A DNA stretch of 64,000 nucleotides, taken from assembly GCA_017429525.1 (NCBI GenBank), contig JAFROT010000046.1:84414-148413 (forward strand), given 5' to 3'. The position numbers were made by a program, and so were the translations under genes. Positions 24,435 through 32,156 of this stretch are shown here, one piece after another. How positions within the stretch are numbered: position 1 is the first letter of the stretch; every line of letters starts with the position of its first letter. The notes below the pieces were generated by a model. That model searched no databases, was not told where the DNA came from, and saw only the letters and a list, made by a program, of their open reading frames with translations. The DNA is from Bacteroidaceae bacterium (GTDB taxonomy: Bacteria > Bacteroidota > Bacteroidia > Bacteroidales > Bacteroidaceae).

Positions 24435-25514
24435 CTATGCTTCGGAATGCGGCAATAGAATATCCCTCAATATATAGATGGATGTGCCGATAAAAGTCAG
24501 AAATAGCATTGCAGCCACGAAAATCATGCGCTTAGGGCCTGCAGGTTTTACGGGAACAATGGCACTCTTGAGCGTGGTGAAAGCAGGTGTCTTCTCTTGA
24601 ACCTTGGCTCTAGCGCCTTGGAGCTGGGTGCTCATGGCTGTGTAGGTCTGGAATTTCAATTGCATGTCATTCTCCAACTCATCGCGGTGTGAGAGGTATG
24701 CCTGAAGAATGGAATTTCGATTGGCATCACAGAAACGACTATATTCACGTACAGACTCTTCGTATTCTTTCTTTGATTCGACTGCTAATTGTTCGTAATA
24801 TGCTAAGTCTAATCGTGCTTTGCTCGTGCGGTAATCCGTGATGAACGTTTGCAGGCGATTCTTAACGGAGTCAGCCATGACGGCGCTGACTACAGCATTC
24901 TGATCGGTAACGACTATGCTCACCACGTCCGTTTTCTTGTCGACTGAGCATTGGATGCATCCTTTGACGCCCTCAACGAGTGAGAAATCATCATACGAGA
25001 GGTGGAACGGATCCAACTTGCTGGCTTCACCAGCTGCCATCTCAGATGCTTTCTTGGGCTTGATCCATCGTTTTATAGTGCGGAATACGATTTTGAAAGG
25101 TTCAGTCAGCCAATTCTTTTTTTGGTGCTTTGACATGTAGGTGTAGTAGTCGGTATGCAGGATCTCACCATCTTCAGTTGGCACGTCTAACTTAATGTTG
25201 AATAGGCTGACGATGAATTGTGGTGACTCGAAGAGGTCGGGGTAGAGCATGGGATAAATGGCATCGCCCGAACCCTCACCCAGATTGAATCCGAAGGAGG
25301 ATGCCAAGTTGGCTAGCGTTCCTCCTGTCACTTCGCCTGCTGATTCAGGAGCCAGCATAACTTCGCTGGTGTAGTAGCGAGGTTGAGGAAGAATCCAGAT
25401 ACACGACAGGACAAAAGCGATAGGGAGTGTCTTCCAGAAGAGCTTTCTACGCTTCCAGATTTCGGAGAAAACTTTCCGATAGTCTACTCCTATGACTTGA
25501 TGACGTTCTTCCAT
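24435..25514 (-). CDS. wzz: Chain-length determinant protein (Wzz/PCP family)
   Basis: 359 residues with one membrane helix near the N-terminus (TLPIAFVLSCIWILPQP), a long periplasmic region with predicted coiled coil (around YEQLAVESKKEYEESVREYSR) and a second helix near the C-terminus preceded by the Pro-rich KPAGPKRMI. That is the Wzz/PCP layout, setting polymer length. No cytoplasmic tyrosine-kinase domain is attached, and no BY-kinase gene is adjacent. It is 1 base from the Wza-like gene upstream. Confidence 0.9.
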   Translation of the reverse strand: MEERHQVIGVDYRKVFSEIWKRRKLFWKTLPIAFVLSCIWILPQPRYYTSEVMLAPESAGEVTGGTLANLASSFGFNLGEGSGDAIYPMLYPDLFESPQFIVSLFNIKLDVPTEDGEILHTDYYTYMSKHQKKNWLTEPFKIVFRTIKRWIKPKKASEMAAGEASKLDPFHLSYDDFSLVEGVKGCIQCSVDKKTDVVSIVVTDQNAVVSAVMADSVKNRLQTFITDYRTSKARLDLAYYEQLAVESKKEYEESVREYSRFCDANRNSILQAYLSHRDELENDMQLKFQTYTAMSTQLQGARAKVQEKTPAFTTLKSAIVPVKPAGPKRMIFVAAMLFLTFIGTSIYILRDILLPHSEA

Positions 25515-25515
25515 A

Positions 25516-28062
25516 CTACTTCAGGTTGTTGATGAGTGAGATAATCATGGATGAGATACTGATGGTGGACGTACCGAGGATCATAATCTCGGCTGTCGAG
25601 AGGCCTTCGCGCTTAGGCTTCGTCGGGATGACAATCTCGCAACCAGGTTCGATGTGGTTGCCTCGTTCGTGGCGACCAAGCTGTTCGGTAGAACCATTCA
25701 TGTAGACCGCATAGATATGCTTCTTGCTGGCCTTGTTGCTGTAACCACCAGCACGCTTGATGTAATAGCTGAGGCTTGCACCCTTCTTGTAGTTCATGGA
25801 GATGGGGTACATGACCTCACCAGAGATCTTGACCGTTCCAGAATACAAGGGAACTGTTATTTGGTCGTTCTTACGGAGTACGACATCATGGATGCTTCCT
25901 GGATTCTCCAAAGCCTCTTCGAGGTTGATGGCTACGTTGTAAGTGTTGCCGAGATTCAGCTTCATCTCGAGCAGAGAGTCGGCACGCGCGAGGTTGTAGC
26001 TCTTGTCTTTGTCCATACTCTCTTCATAGAGGGCAATCTGTGACGTACGCATGGCACTTTCGCGCTGGTCACGTTCCTCTTTTGTCATCTCACGTACGAG
26101 CCTCGTTCCCTTGGCATAGGCAAATTCGGTGAGGCCGCCAGCCATCTTGATGAGGTCACTCAGGCGGAACTCACGGCTCGTCATGGCATATTCGCCTTCG
26201 AAGTTGACGGCACCGCTGATCTTGACGTTCTGCTGCTCTTGATAGACAGGGCTTTTGCGCACCTGCACTTCGTCGAAAGGTTGAAGCGTGAAGATGGTGT
26301 CCTCGACAATAAAACCATTGGCCAGCGTGAAGCTGTAGGATTCGCCTAAGCGCATGTCTGCATTATCGGCGTCTGGGTTATAAATACGGCGGAACACGTC
26401 GACCTTCGCGTTGGAAGCTGCGCGGGTGAGACCGCCTGCCTGCAGGATGAGGTCTTTGACTGTTGTATTGTCGGCATATTCGTATGTTCCGGGGAAATTG
26501 ACTTCGCCATTGATGCGGAGGGTCTGTTCGCCACGCATATCAATTTTGGAGGGGATGAAGAGCACATCGTTCTTCTTCAGTGGGACATCGGTGCTGCTGC
26601 CACTCATGATGCCTTGAATGTCTATGGACACCATTTCCTTAGTCAGGTCGTCTTTCTCGCGGTGCATGACTGCACGCTCGGTGAAGGCATCTTCGCGCAG
26701 ACCGTCGCAGGCCTTGAGGAGGTCACGCACGGTGTTGATATTTCCACCTAACTGGAACATACCAGCGTGCATGACAGCGCCACGGACTTCTACCATATTG
26801 GAGAAACGTGGAATCACGGAGTCTACATACAGGGAATCGCCATCGGCGAGCGTGAAACCGTTCATGTCGAATTCCTCGATGCTATGGATGGAGTACTCCT
26901 CGCCTTTCTTACGGATAAGGCGTACGTTCTTGGTGTAAGCGTCGCCTGAAAAACCACCGGCATACTCAAGCACTTGCTGAACGCTCTCGGTGGAACGCAT
27001 CTCATAGAACATCGGGCGCTTCACTTTACCGCGGACCTCGACCAGGCATTCGTAAGGACCTACGATGATGACATCGTTGTCTTGTAGGCGGATGTCGCCT
27101 TTGGAGTTGCCGTGTAGTAGATAGTCATAGACATCGATGCGCGAAATGACGCGCCCACCGCGATAGACTTTGATGTCGCGCAACGTACCGACATCGCTGA
27201 TGCCGCCAGCTGCATAGAGGGCATTGAAGGCTGATGCGAGGCTGGGCAGGGTATAGGTGCCTGGCATGACCACCTCACCCATCACTTGCACGATGATACT
27301 GCGTGTCTCGCCCACGCTGAGGCTGACGCTGCAGTCGCTGTAGTATTGCCCAAGGCGCGAGCGCAGACGGCTCTCGGCTTCGCTGACGGATAGGCCTGAT
27401 AGCTTGACTGGACCGACGCCCTCAATGGTGATGGTGCCGTCGGGAGAGATGGTTCCTTCGAAGGTTTCCTGCGATGCCCCCCAGACATCGATGATGATGG
27501 CATCGCCGGCACCGAGGCGGTAGTTGGCAGGTGTTGCCATGTTCATGTTGGGCTCGAACGAAAGGTATTTCTGATTGAAGATGTTGCGTCCGAACACCTG
27601 CTGGTCCTTAGGCACCTGCTGGGCATAGTAGTCGAGCGAGTCGAGGTCGAAGTAGTCGGATTCCTCTTCGATTTCCTCCATCTGTTTCGTACGGTCCTTG
27701 TAGCGCCATTCATCCTCTTCGCGTTTAGAACGGACCATGAAGCCCTGCTGCTTCTGGCGTTCGTCGCGGTCTACTTCGCGACGGGTGCGCAGTCGGCTGT
27801 CAGTCTTCTTCTCGTTCTTGCCCGTCAGGTCGGTGGCTCCGAGTTGCTTTTGCTCCGCTTCGACTTTCTTGCGGACACGGCGCAACTGCTCGACAGTAAC
27901 GCCACGCTGCACCAAGTTGCGGATGATGACCTGCTGGTCAGTCCCTTTCTCTTTCTCCTGAAGGATATACTGAACGAGCTGGTTGTCAGTCATGGATTGC
28001 GCGTACGCGCGCGTACCAAATGTTAATAAGGAAAAGACCAATAAGAGGGCTATTCTTTTCAT
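25516..28062 (-). CDS. wza: Polysaccharide export outer-membrane protein (Wza-like, multiple SLBB domains)
   Basis: 848 residues with a signal peptide (ALLLVFSLLTFGTRAYA). The N-terminus carries the Bacteroidetes-type helical extension (DNQLVQYILQEKEKGTDQQ), then a Poly_export domain (NYRLGAGDAIIIDVWGAS) and a series of SLBB repeats (for example VMGEVVMPGTYTLPSLAS, VRGAVMHAGMFQLGGN, INGEVNFPGTYEYADN, ISGAVNFEGEYAMTSREF, ISGEVMYPISMNYKKG). A C-terminal hydrophobic end follows. It would form the outer-membrane export channel. It is much longer than E. coli Wza (about 380 residues) because of the extra SLBB units, which is normal for this phylum. Confidence 0.93.
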   Translation of the reverse strand: MKRIALLLVFSLLTFGTRAYAQSMTDNQLVQYILQEKEKGTDQQVIIRNLVQRGVTVEQLRRVRKKVEAEQKQLGATDLTGKNEKKTDSRLRTRREVDRDERQKQQGFMVRSKREEDEWRYKDRTKQMEEIEEESDYFDLDSLDYYAQQVPKDQQVFGRNIFNQKYLSFEPNMNMATPANYRLGAGDAIIIDVWGASQETFEGTISPDGTITIEGVGPVKLSGLSVSEAESRLRSRLGQYYSDCSVSLSVGETRSIIVQVMGEVVMPGTYTLPSLASAFNALYAAGGISDVGTLRDIKVYRGGRVISRIDVYDYLLHGNSKGDIRLQDNDVIIVGPYECLVEVRGKVKRPMFYEMRSTESVQQVLEYAGGFSGDAYTKNVRLIRKKGEEYSIHSIEEFDMNGFTLADGDSLYVDSVIPRFSNMVEVRGAVMHAGMFQLGGNINTVRDLLKACDGLREDAFTERAVMHREKDDLTKEMVSIDIQGIMSGSSTDVPLKKNDVLFIPSKIDMRGEQTLRINGEVNFPGTYEYADNTTVKDLILQAGGLTRAASNAKVDVFRRIYNPDADNADMRLGESYSFTLANGFIVEDTIFTLQPFDEVQVRKSPVYQEQQNVKISGAVNFEGEYAMTSREFRLSDLIKMAGGLTEFAYAKGTRLVREMTKEERDQRESAMRTSQIALYEESMDKDKSYNLARADSLLEMKLNLGNTYNVAINLEEALENPGSIHDVVLRKNDQITVPLYSGTVKISGEVMYPISMNYKKGASLSYYIKRAGGYSNKASKKHIYAVYMNGSTEQLGRHERGNHIEPGCEIVIPTKPKREGLSTAEIMILGTSTISISSMIISLINNLK

Positions 28063-28098
28063 ATTGCTAAAGAGGACTATGTTTCAGTAATAATAGGG

Positions 28099-28734
28099 TT
28101 AGAATTTCTTGCCGAAGAACATGAACTTGGCCGTGATGAACATGATCTTGAGGTCGAGCCACAAGGAGCGCTTCTGCAGGTAGTCAAGGTCCATCTGCAG
28201 ACGGATGAGCATCTTCTCCATCGTGTCGGTGTAGCCATTGTAGAGGGTGGCTAAGGAGGTTGTGCCCGGTCGCATCTGGTAGATGTATTGATAATCGCTG
28301 TTCTGCTCCATAATCTTGTCGATGAAGTATTTGCGCTCGGGGCGAGGCCCAACGAAACTCATATCGCCGCGAAGGACGTTGAACAGTTGTGGGAGTTCGT
28401 CGAGGTGATGCTCGCGCAGGAACTTGCCTACAGGGGTCAGTCGGTTATCGCATTTCTGCGCAAGCTGGGGAGTGCCGTTGCTCTCAGATTCCACCACCAT
28501 CGTTCGGAACTTCAGGATGTCAAAAGGCTTGCCATGGTAGCCAATGCGTTCTTGCCTGAAGATGGTCGGGCCGTCGGCTTGCAGCTTGAGCTTGATGTAT
28601 ACAATCAGAAAAACAGGGGACAACACGATAATCCCGATGAGCGCTGCAACGATATCGAATAATCGTTTGACGAAGCGTTCAGCCGAGTTCATGCCGTCTG
28701 TTATCGTTCTATCCAGAGTGGCTTGTTGGATCAT
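28099..28734 (-). CDS. Undecaprenyl-phosphate sugar phosphotransferase (initiating enzyme)
   Basis: 211 residues, the short catalytic form without the N-terminal four-helix bundle. Signatures are KRLFDIVAALIGIIVLSPVF (single membrane helix), FRQERIGYHGKPFDILKFRTM, the DELPQLFNVLRGDMSFVGPRPE catalytic block (positions ~112-134; quoted here only by family) and RPGTTSLATL. It transfers a sugar-1-phosphate to undecaprenyl phosphate, starting repeat-unit synthesis at the cytoplasmic membrane. It is the first gene of the minus-strand cluster and is divergent from tmRNA. A start at the Met 14 codons further in is also possible. Confidence 0.92.
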   Translation of the reverse strand: MIQQATLDRTITDGMNSAERFVKRLFDIVAALIGIIVLSPVFLIVYIKLKLQADGPTIFRQERIGYHGKPFDILKFRTMVVESESNGTPQLAQKCDNRLTPVGKFLREHHLDELPQLFNVLRGDMSFVGPRPERKYFIDKIMEQNSDYQYIYQMRPGTTSLATLYNGYTDTMEKMLIRLQMDLDYLQKRSLWLDLKIMFITAKFMFFGKKF

Positions 28735-28871
28735 ATGTTAAAATGCGTTTGCATGGGCAGGTTATATATTAAGAACTTTATTTCGCCTTTTTTATTGTAT
28801 GAAATAGCAAAAAAATGCAAAGAAATTGCAAAACATACACACATCCGCGGTCAACTCTCAACAATTTTCCA

Positions 28872-28879
28872 TATCTTTG
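28872..28879 (+). promoter_or_regulatory. tmRNA promoter -7 element
   Basis: TATCTTTG lies 28 bases before the predicted tmRNA 5' end and fits the -7 consensus. A TTTG was not found at the expected -33 distance. Confidence 0.5.
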
Positions 28880-28906
28880 CCGCCGCTAACACGTAAAGAT
28901 GCGTCT

Positions 28907-29302
28907 GGGGCTGACATGGATTTGACAGCAGGACGAGGTGTTGCGTAAGCACGCAGAGGGTCGCTGATCGCCCTCTTTAATCTATGGTCTCCAACAATTA
29001 TCTGGCGAAAACACTTACGCTCTCGCTGCTTGATTGAAGTATAGTAGATCAGCTTATCTCGGCACCAGGTGCTGAGACGGGACATCGCTCAGAGGCTGCG
29101 CCCCAAAGCGCTCTGATTCAGCGGTGCAGCTAAATTGGGGATAGCCGGAGGTGGCCTCGCGCCGACGGTGACATTCTTAGAGGATAAGGTGCGGGTTGGT
29201 GGCCCAGGTCTTGCTCGCACTCGAAAACTTCAGGCTGGGATAAGCGTGTAGAAAGCGCAGGATTTCCCTGTTTGGACGAGGGTTCAATTCCCTCCAGCTC
29301 CA
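28907..29302 (+). ncRNA. ssrA: tmRNA (transfer-messenger RNA)
   Basis: The 5' end GGGGCTGACATGGATTTGAC and 3' end GGTTCAATTCCCTCCAGCTCC form the alanyl acceptor stem (GGGGCTG with CAGCTCC) and T arm (GAGGG-TTCAATT-CCCTC). The tag frame at 29004-29033 reads GGC GAA AAC ACT TAC GCT CTC GCT GCT TGA, i.e. GENTYALAA then stop, ending in the expected ALAA degron. It rescues stalled ribosomes and marks the nascent peptide for proteolysis. CCA is not encoded; the base after the discriminator A is followed by CTT. The exact 5' and 3' ends are predicted from pairing. Confidence 0.95.
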
Positions 29303-29614
29303 CTTAAAGGGTGGACCTTTCGGGCCTTTCACCCTCGTGAGGGTTCTTCAGACTCGCTACGCTCGTAGAAGCGAGCAAGCTCGAGCGCAATTCCTTCCAG
29401 CTCCACTTAGAGGTGTGGATCTTTTGGGTCTTTCACCCTCGTGAGGGTTCTTCAGACTCGCTACGCTCGTAGAAGCGAGCAAGCTCGAGCGCAATTCCCT
29501 CCAGCTCCACTTAGAGGAGTGGATCTTTCGGGCCTTTCACCCTCGTGAGGGTTCTTCAGACTCGCTACGCTCGTAGAAGCGAGCAAGCTCGAGCGCAATT
29601 CCCTCCAGTTCCAC
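29285..29614 (+). repeat. Three tandem ~104-bp repeats re-creating the tmRNA 3' end
   Basis: The core CAATTCCCTCCAGCTCCAC occurs at 29285 (tmRNA itself), 29388 (one mismatch), 29492 (exact) and 29596 (one mismatch), with spacings of 103, 104 and 104 bases. Each interval contains CACCCTCGTGAGGGTTCTTC and GACTCGCTACGCTCGTAGAA, followed by GCGAGCAAGCTCGAGCGC. Only the 3' half of the T arm and the acceptor strand are copied; the 5' T-stem strand (GAGGG) is replaced by GAGCG in all three. Confidence 0.9.
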
Positions 29615-29626
29615 ATTCCCATTTTA

Positions 29627-29659
29627 TAGTCCGTTGAAGATCAGCGGGCTATTTTTTTT
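29627..29659 (+). terminator. Terminator downstream of the tmRNA repeats
   Basis: TAGTCCGTTGA (29627-29637) pairs with TCAGCGGGCTA (29641-29651), including two G-U pairs, over a 3-base loop, followed by eight T residues. It is the first convincing terminator after tmRNA, so the tandem repeats are probably transcribed in the tmRNA precursor. Confidence 0.8.
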
Positions 29660-29723
29660 GCTCGTATCTTTCATTTCGGATATTAATATTTGTTATTTCT
29701 GTCGTTTTTTAACGAAAATGGAG

Positions 29724-29731
29724 TAATTTTG
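29724..29731 (+). promoter_or_regulatory. -7 element upstream of the thioesterase gene
   Basis: TAATTTTG followed by TCCCC, 8 bases before the ATG at 29740, so the leader is very short. Confidence 0.45.
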
Positions 29732-29739
29732 TCCCCAAT

Positions 29740-30207
29740 ATGAAGAAGATTATAAATCCTTGGCGTTATCGCCCTGAATACAACTGCTTTGGCTGTTGTC
29801 CAGAGAATCCCATTGGACTTCATATGGAGTTTTATGAGGATGGTGATTATATCGTGAGTACGTGGCATCCCGAAAAGAACTATCAGGGATGGGTGAATAC
29901 GCTGCACGGTGGCATCCTCAGTACGCTGATTGATGAGGTCTGCGGATGGGTGGTTACTCGTAAGCTTCAGACGAGTGGCTATACCGTTCAGCTTAATGTG
30001 AAGTTCAAGAAAGCTATTCTGACAACAGAACCAGAGTTGACCGTTAGGGCAAAAGTCTCAAAGCAGGTGAGGAATCTTGTCTATATCAATGCAGAGATTA
30101 CCAATTCCAAAGGTGAACTCTGTAACGAGGGAGAGGCTGTTTACTTCTTGATGAATCAAGAGAAAGCAAAGGAAATGGGATTTTTGCATTGCGATGTGGA
30201 GGAATGA
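29740..30207 (+). CDS. PaaI-family hotdog thioesterase
   Basis: 155 residues. The Cys-rich start (YNCFGCCPENPIGLHMEF) and the hotdog helix motif VNTLHGGILSTLIDEVCGW, with its His-Gly-Gly and the catalytic acidic residue, are those of PaaI/YbgC-like acyl-CoA thioesterases. The beta sheet follows (VQLNVKFKKAI, LTVRAKVSKQ). It would hydrolyse acyl-CoA thioesters in the cytoplasm; the acyl group is unknown. Its stop overlaps the start of the next small gene (ATGA), so the two are translationally coupled. Confidence 0.88.
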   Translation: MKKIINPWRYRPEYNCFGCCPENPIGLHMEFYEDGDYIVSTWHPEKNYQGWVNTLHGGILSTLIDEVCGWVVTRKLQTSGYTVQLNVKFKKAILTTEPELTVRAKVSKQVRNLVYINAEITNSKGELCNEGEAVYFLMNQEKAKEMGFLHCDVEE

Positions 30208-30479
30208 GAAAGTTCAGTACTTGGAATAAGCTCAAGACATGGCTGCAGTCGCTGTCATTCCGTACTGGTGTGATCGTGTTGCTCTGCTGCATCCCCTTTT
30301 ATATTCTTTCGTTTGCTCAAATGTTGCTCCCTATTAGTACTGCGGCAAAAGGGGTATTATGGACAATCTTGTTTGGATTGGCTAAGACTTTTCAGTATGG
30401 CGGTCTTACTATCCTTGGAGTTGAGGGCTACAATCGGTTGAAAGGTTGGATTAAACGGAGGAAAGGCGAGGGGGGATGA
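30204..30479 (+). CDS. Small membrane protein coupled to the thioesterase
   Basis: 91 residues from the ATG at 30204, which overlaps the thioesterase TGA and is preceded by GGAGGA; an in-frame ATG at 30189 is the alternative. Two transmembrane helices are visible (GVIVLLCCIPFYILSFAQML and GVLWTILFGLAKTFQYGGL), with a basic C-terminal tail (RLKGWIKRRKGEGG) that puts that end in the cytoplasm. No family recognised. The coupling with a thioesterase suggests a lipid-related or membrane-tethering role, which is inference only. Confidence 0.65.
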   Translation: MRKFSTWNKLKTWLQSLSFRTGVIVLLCCIPFYILSFAQMLLPISTAAKGVLWTILFGLAKTFQYGGLTILGVEGYNRLKGWIKRRKGEGG

Positions 30480-30500
30480 TGTGAAGCGATTGTAAATTCA

Positions 30501-30617
30501 CTGAAGTTTCGGATGTGATACCGTAGGCAAGCCAGCCATTTCAATAGCTGGCTTGCCTTATCACGCCCCGCTGAGGCTTTAGCTCACAGCGGATTAGTAT
30601 CACATCCGAAACTTCAG
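30501..30617. repeat. 117-bp palindromic element (MITE/BIME-like)
   Basis: The outer arms CTGAAGTTTCGGATGTGATAC (30501-30521) and its exact complement (30597-30617) enclose an inner hairpin GGCAAGCCAGC (30526-30536) / GCTGGCTTGCC (30547-30557). A region with GCTGAGGCTTTAGCTCACAGC follows the inner hairpin. The 5' part shares the core GTGATRCCGWARGC with 16628 and 17000. It lies between convergent genes and could double as a bidirectional terminator. Confidence 0.8.
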
Positions 30618-30621
30618 CAAA

Positions 30622-31416
30622 TCAAATTACCCCGAAATGCTGGAGGGCATTGAGGATTCCATCGTCATCAACTGAGGTCGTGACGAAGTCAGCCTGCTCT
30701 TTTAGTGCTTCAAGAGCGTTGCCCATTGCGATGCCAATGCCTGCCTGCAGGATCATTGAAGTGTCATTACCTCCGTCTCCAAAGGCAATTGTGTGGTTGG
30801 GGTCAAACCCCTCATGACGTGCAATGGAAAGTATCCCCTTGCCTTTGTCGGCGCCATTCGCTGTGATATCGGTAAACTCTGGATGCCAACGTCCAGATAC
30901 GCACTGTGGCATACGAGCCAACAGTCCTGCTTCGTAGTCTGCAGGAAAGAATGGCGTCAGCTGGAGGATGTCCTGCTTCAGCACGACTTCTAATGGAGAG
31001 GCTTCGTCGAACTCTCTGACCGCAAGCATCTGTCGGAAGATGCGATTCACGTCGCCGGTGGGATCGAGTACGGCTACGTCCTTTCTGCCTACAACAATTA
31101 GGCTGTATCCTTTCTCCTTCGCGTCTTCCACGCAAGTCATCACATCCTGACTGGGGATAGGTTGGCAGCATACCATTTCATCGCCCACATAGCATAGCGC
31201 ACCGTTGGTGGTAATGTAGCCGTCAATCAGATGCTCTATGGCGCTGAGGTTGGTGATGATGACAGGCGGTCGTCCGGTGGCAATATAGATTCGTGAGCCA
31301 TTGGCCTTGGCCTGCGTCAAAGCCTGAATGGTTGATGACGGAATCTCATGAGTACGGAAACTCACGAGCGTGCCGTCAATATCAAAGAACAAAGCATATT
31401 TCTGTTTCATGTTCAT
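30622..31416 (-). CDS. Cof-type HAD-superfamily sugar phosphatase
   Basis: 264 residues. HAD motif I is FFDIDGTLVSF (nucleophile and acid Asp), motif II ATGRPP, the Lys of motif III lies in the ANGADKGKGI region, and motif IV is AFGDGGNDTSMILQAG followed by GIAMGNALEALKEQADFVT, the hallmark end of the Cof/IIB subfamily. These enzymes dephosphorylate sugar phosphates and related metabolites in the cytoplasm. It is convergent with the small membrane protein and 16 bases from the next minus-strand gene. Confidence 0.92.
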   Translation of the reverse strand: MNMKQKYALFFDIDGTLVSFRTHEIPSSTIQALTQAKANGSRIYIATGRPPVIITNLSAIEHLIDGYITTNGALCYVGDEMVCCQPIPSQDVMTCVEDAKEKGYSLIVVGRKDVAVLDPTGDVNRIFRQMLAVREFDEASPLEVVLKQDILQLTPFFPADYEAGLLARMPQCVSGRWHPEFTDITANGADKGKGILSIARHEGFDPNHTIAFGDGGNDTSMILQAGIGIAMGNALEALKEQADFVTTSVDDDGILNALQHFGVI

Positions 31417-31432
31417 GCCTCAACGGGAGCGG

Positions 31433-31978
31433 TCAGAAGTTAACCCTACGTTCAGGCGCCGAGAAAGAGCAGAAACGCGCTGTTGCATTGGTGATGTAGA
31501 GGACGGCCATATTGTCGTCGTCGGCCTTGTACATCGATTTCAATCCCTCGTTGCGGTTCAGGAATTCTTCCTTCACGCTGAGTGTCTCATCGTTGACGAG
31601 TGTCCCGCTGAGTCGCATCCACTCGCTGCCCGAGGCTTTCAGTGCGCAGATTTCAAACTTGCCGTTGGCCGCCATCTGCTTGTAGACGTCCTTGACCTTG
31701 CCCGTCATGATGTAGAGGCGTCCTCCGATAATCTCCGATACTCCAAAGGGACGCACGTGAGGCTGGTCGCCGTCGGCCGTTGCAATGAAGAACGCTCCAC
31801 ATTCTTTCAGATAAGCTTGAACCTCTTCCATGTTGGCTTGTCTCGTCTCATTGCTGATGGTGTCGGCAGCGACTTCTGTAGTAGCCTGAATTTCATCCGC
31901 TCCAGCCTCTGCAGGCTTGTTTTGTGTGCAAGCCGTCGCCAGGAGCAACAAGGCGAAAGCATAATACATCTTTTTCAT
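31433..31978 (-). CDS. PPOX-like (pyridoxamine 5'-phosphate oxidase fold) lipoprotein
   Basis: 181 residues from the ATG that opens a lipoprotein signal (AFALLLLATAC, Cys17); upstream frame extension has no signal. After a ~35-residue linker the domain starts MEEVQAYLKECGAFFIATADGDQPHVRPFG, the flavin-binding split-barrel pattern, with RLYIMTGKVKDVYKQMAANGKFEICAL and WMRLSGTLVNDE. Family members are usually cytoplasmic FMN or F420 proteins; an exported lipidated form is unusual. It ends FCSFSAPERRVNF. Possible redox or cofactor-binding role; not demonstrated. Confidence 0.8.
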   Translation of the reverse strand: MKKMYYAFALLLLATACTQNKPAEAGADEIQATTEVAADTISNETRQANMEEVQAYLKECGAFFIATADGDQPHVRPFGVSEIIGGRLYIMTGKVKDVYKQMAANGKFEICALKASGSEWMRLSGTLVNDETLSVKEEFLNRNEGLKSMYKADDDNMAVLYITNATARFCSFSAPERRVNF

Positions 31979-32125
31979 TGTAATCTTGCTATTATTGGTT
32001 ATGTAAGTTGTTTCTTGGCAGCAAAAATAGTGAAAAGCTGGCAAATATACGGCTTTTGCAGCTCAGAATTATATTGTCGGCCGTGTTTTTCAGAAGATTT
32101 TCACCTTACATTCGATACTTATTGC

Positions 32126-32133
32126 TACTTTTG
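32126..32133 (+). promoter_or_regulatory. -7 element for the 32157 gene
   Basis: TACTTTTG followed by CGCCGG, 23 bases before the start codon; fits the -7 consensus. Confidence 0.5.
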
Positions 32134-32156
32134 CGCCGGAATGATTAAGTTAACAG

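Noticed and set aside
29303-29614. tmRNA-trailing repeats as tRNA genes
   Set aside because: Only the 3' T-arm half and acceptor strand are present; no D or anticodon arm can be drawn.
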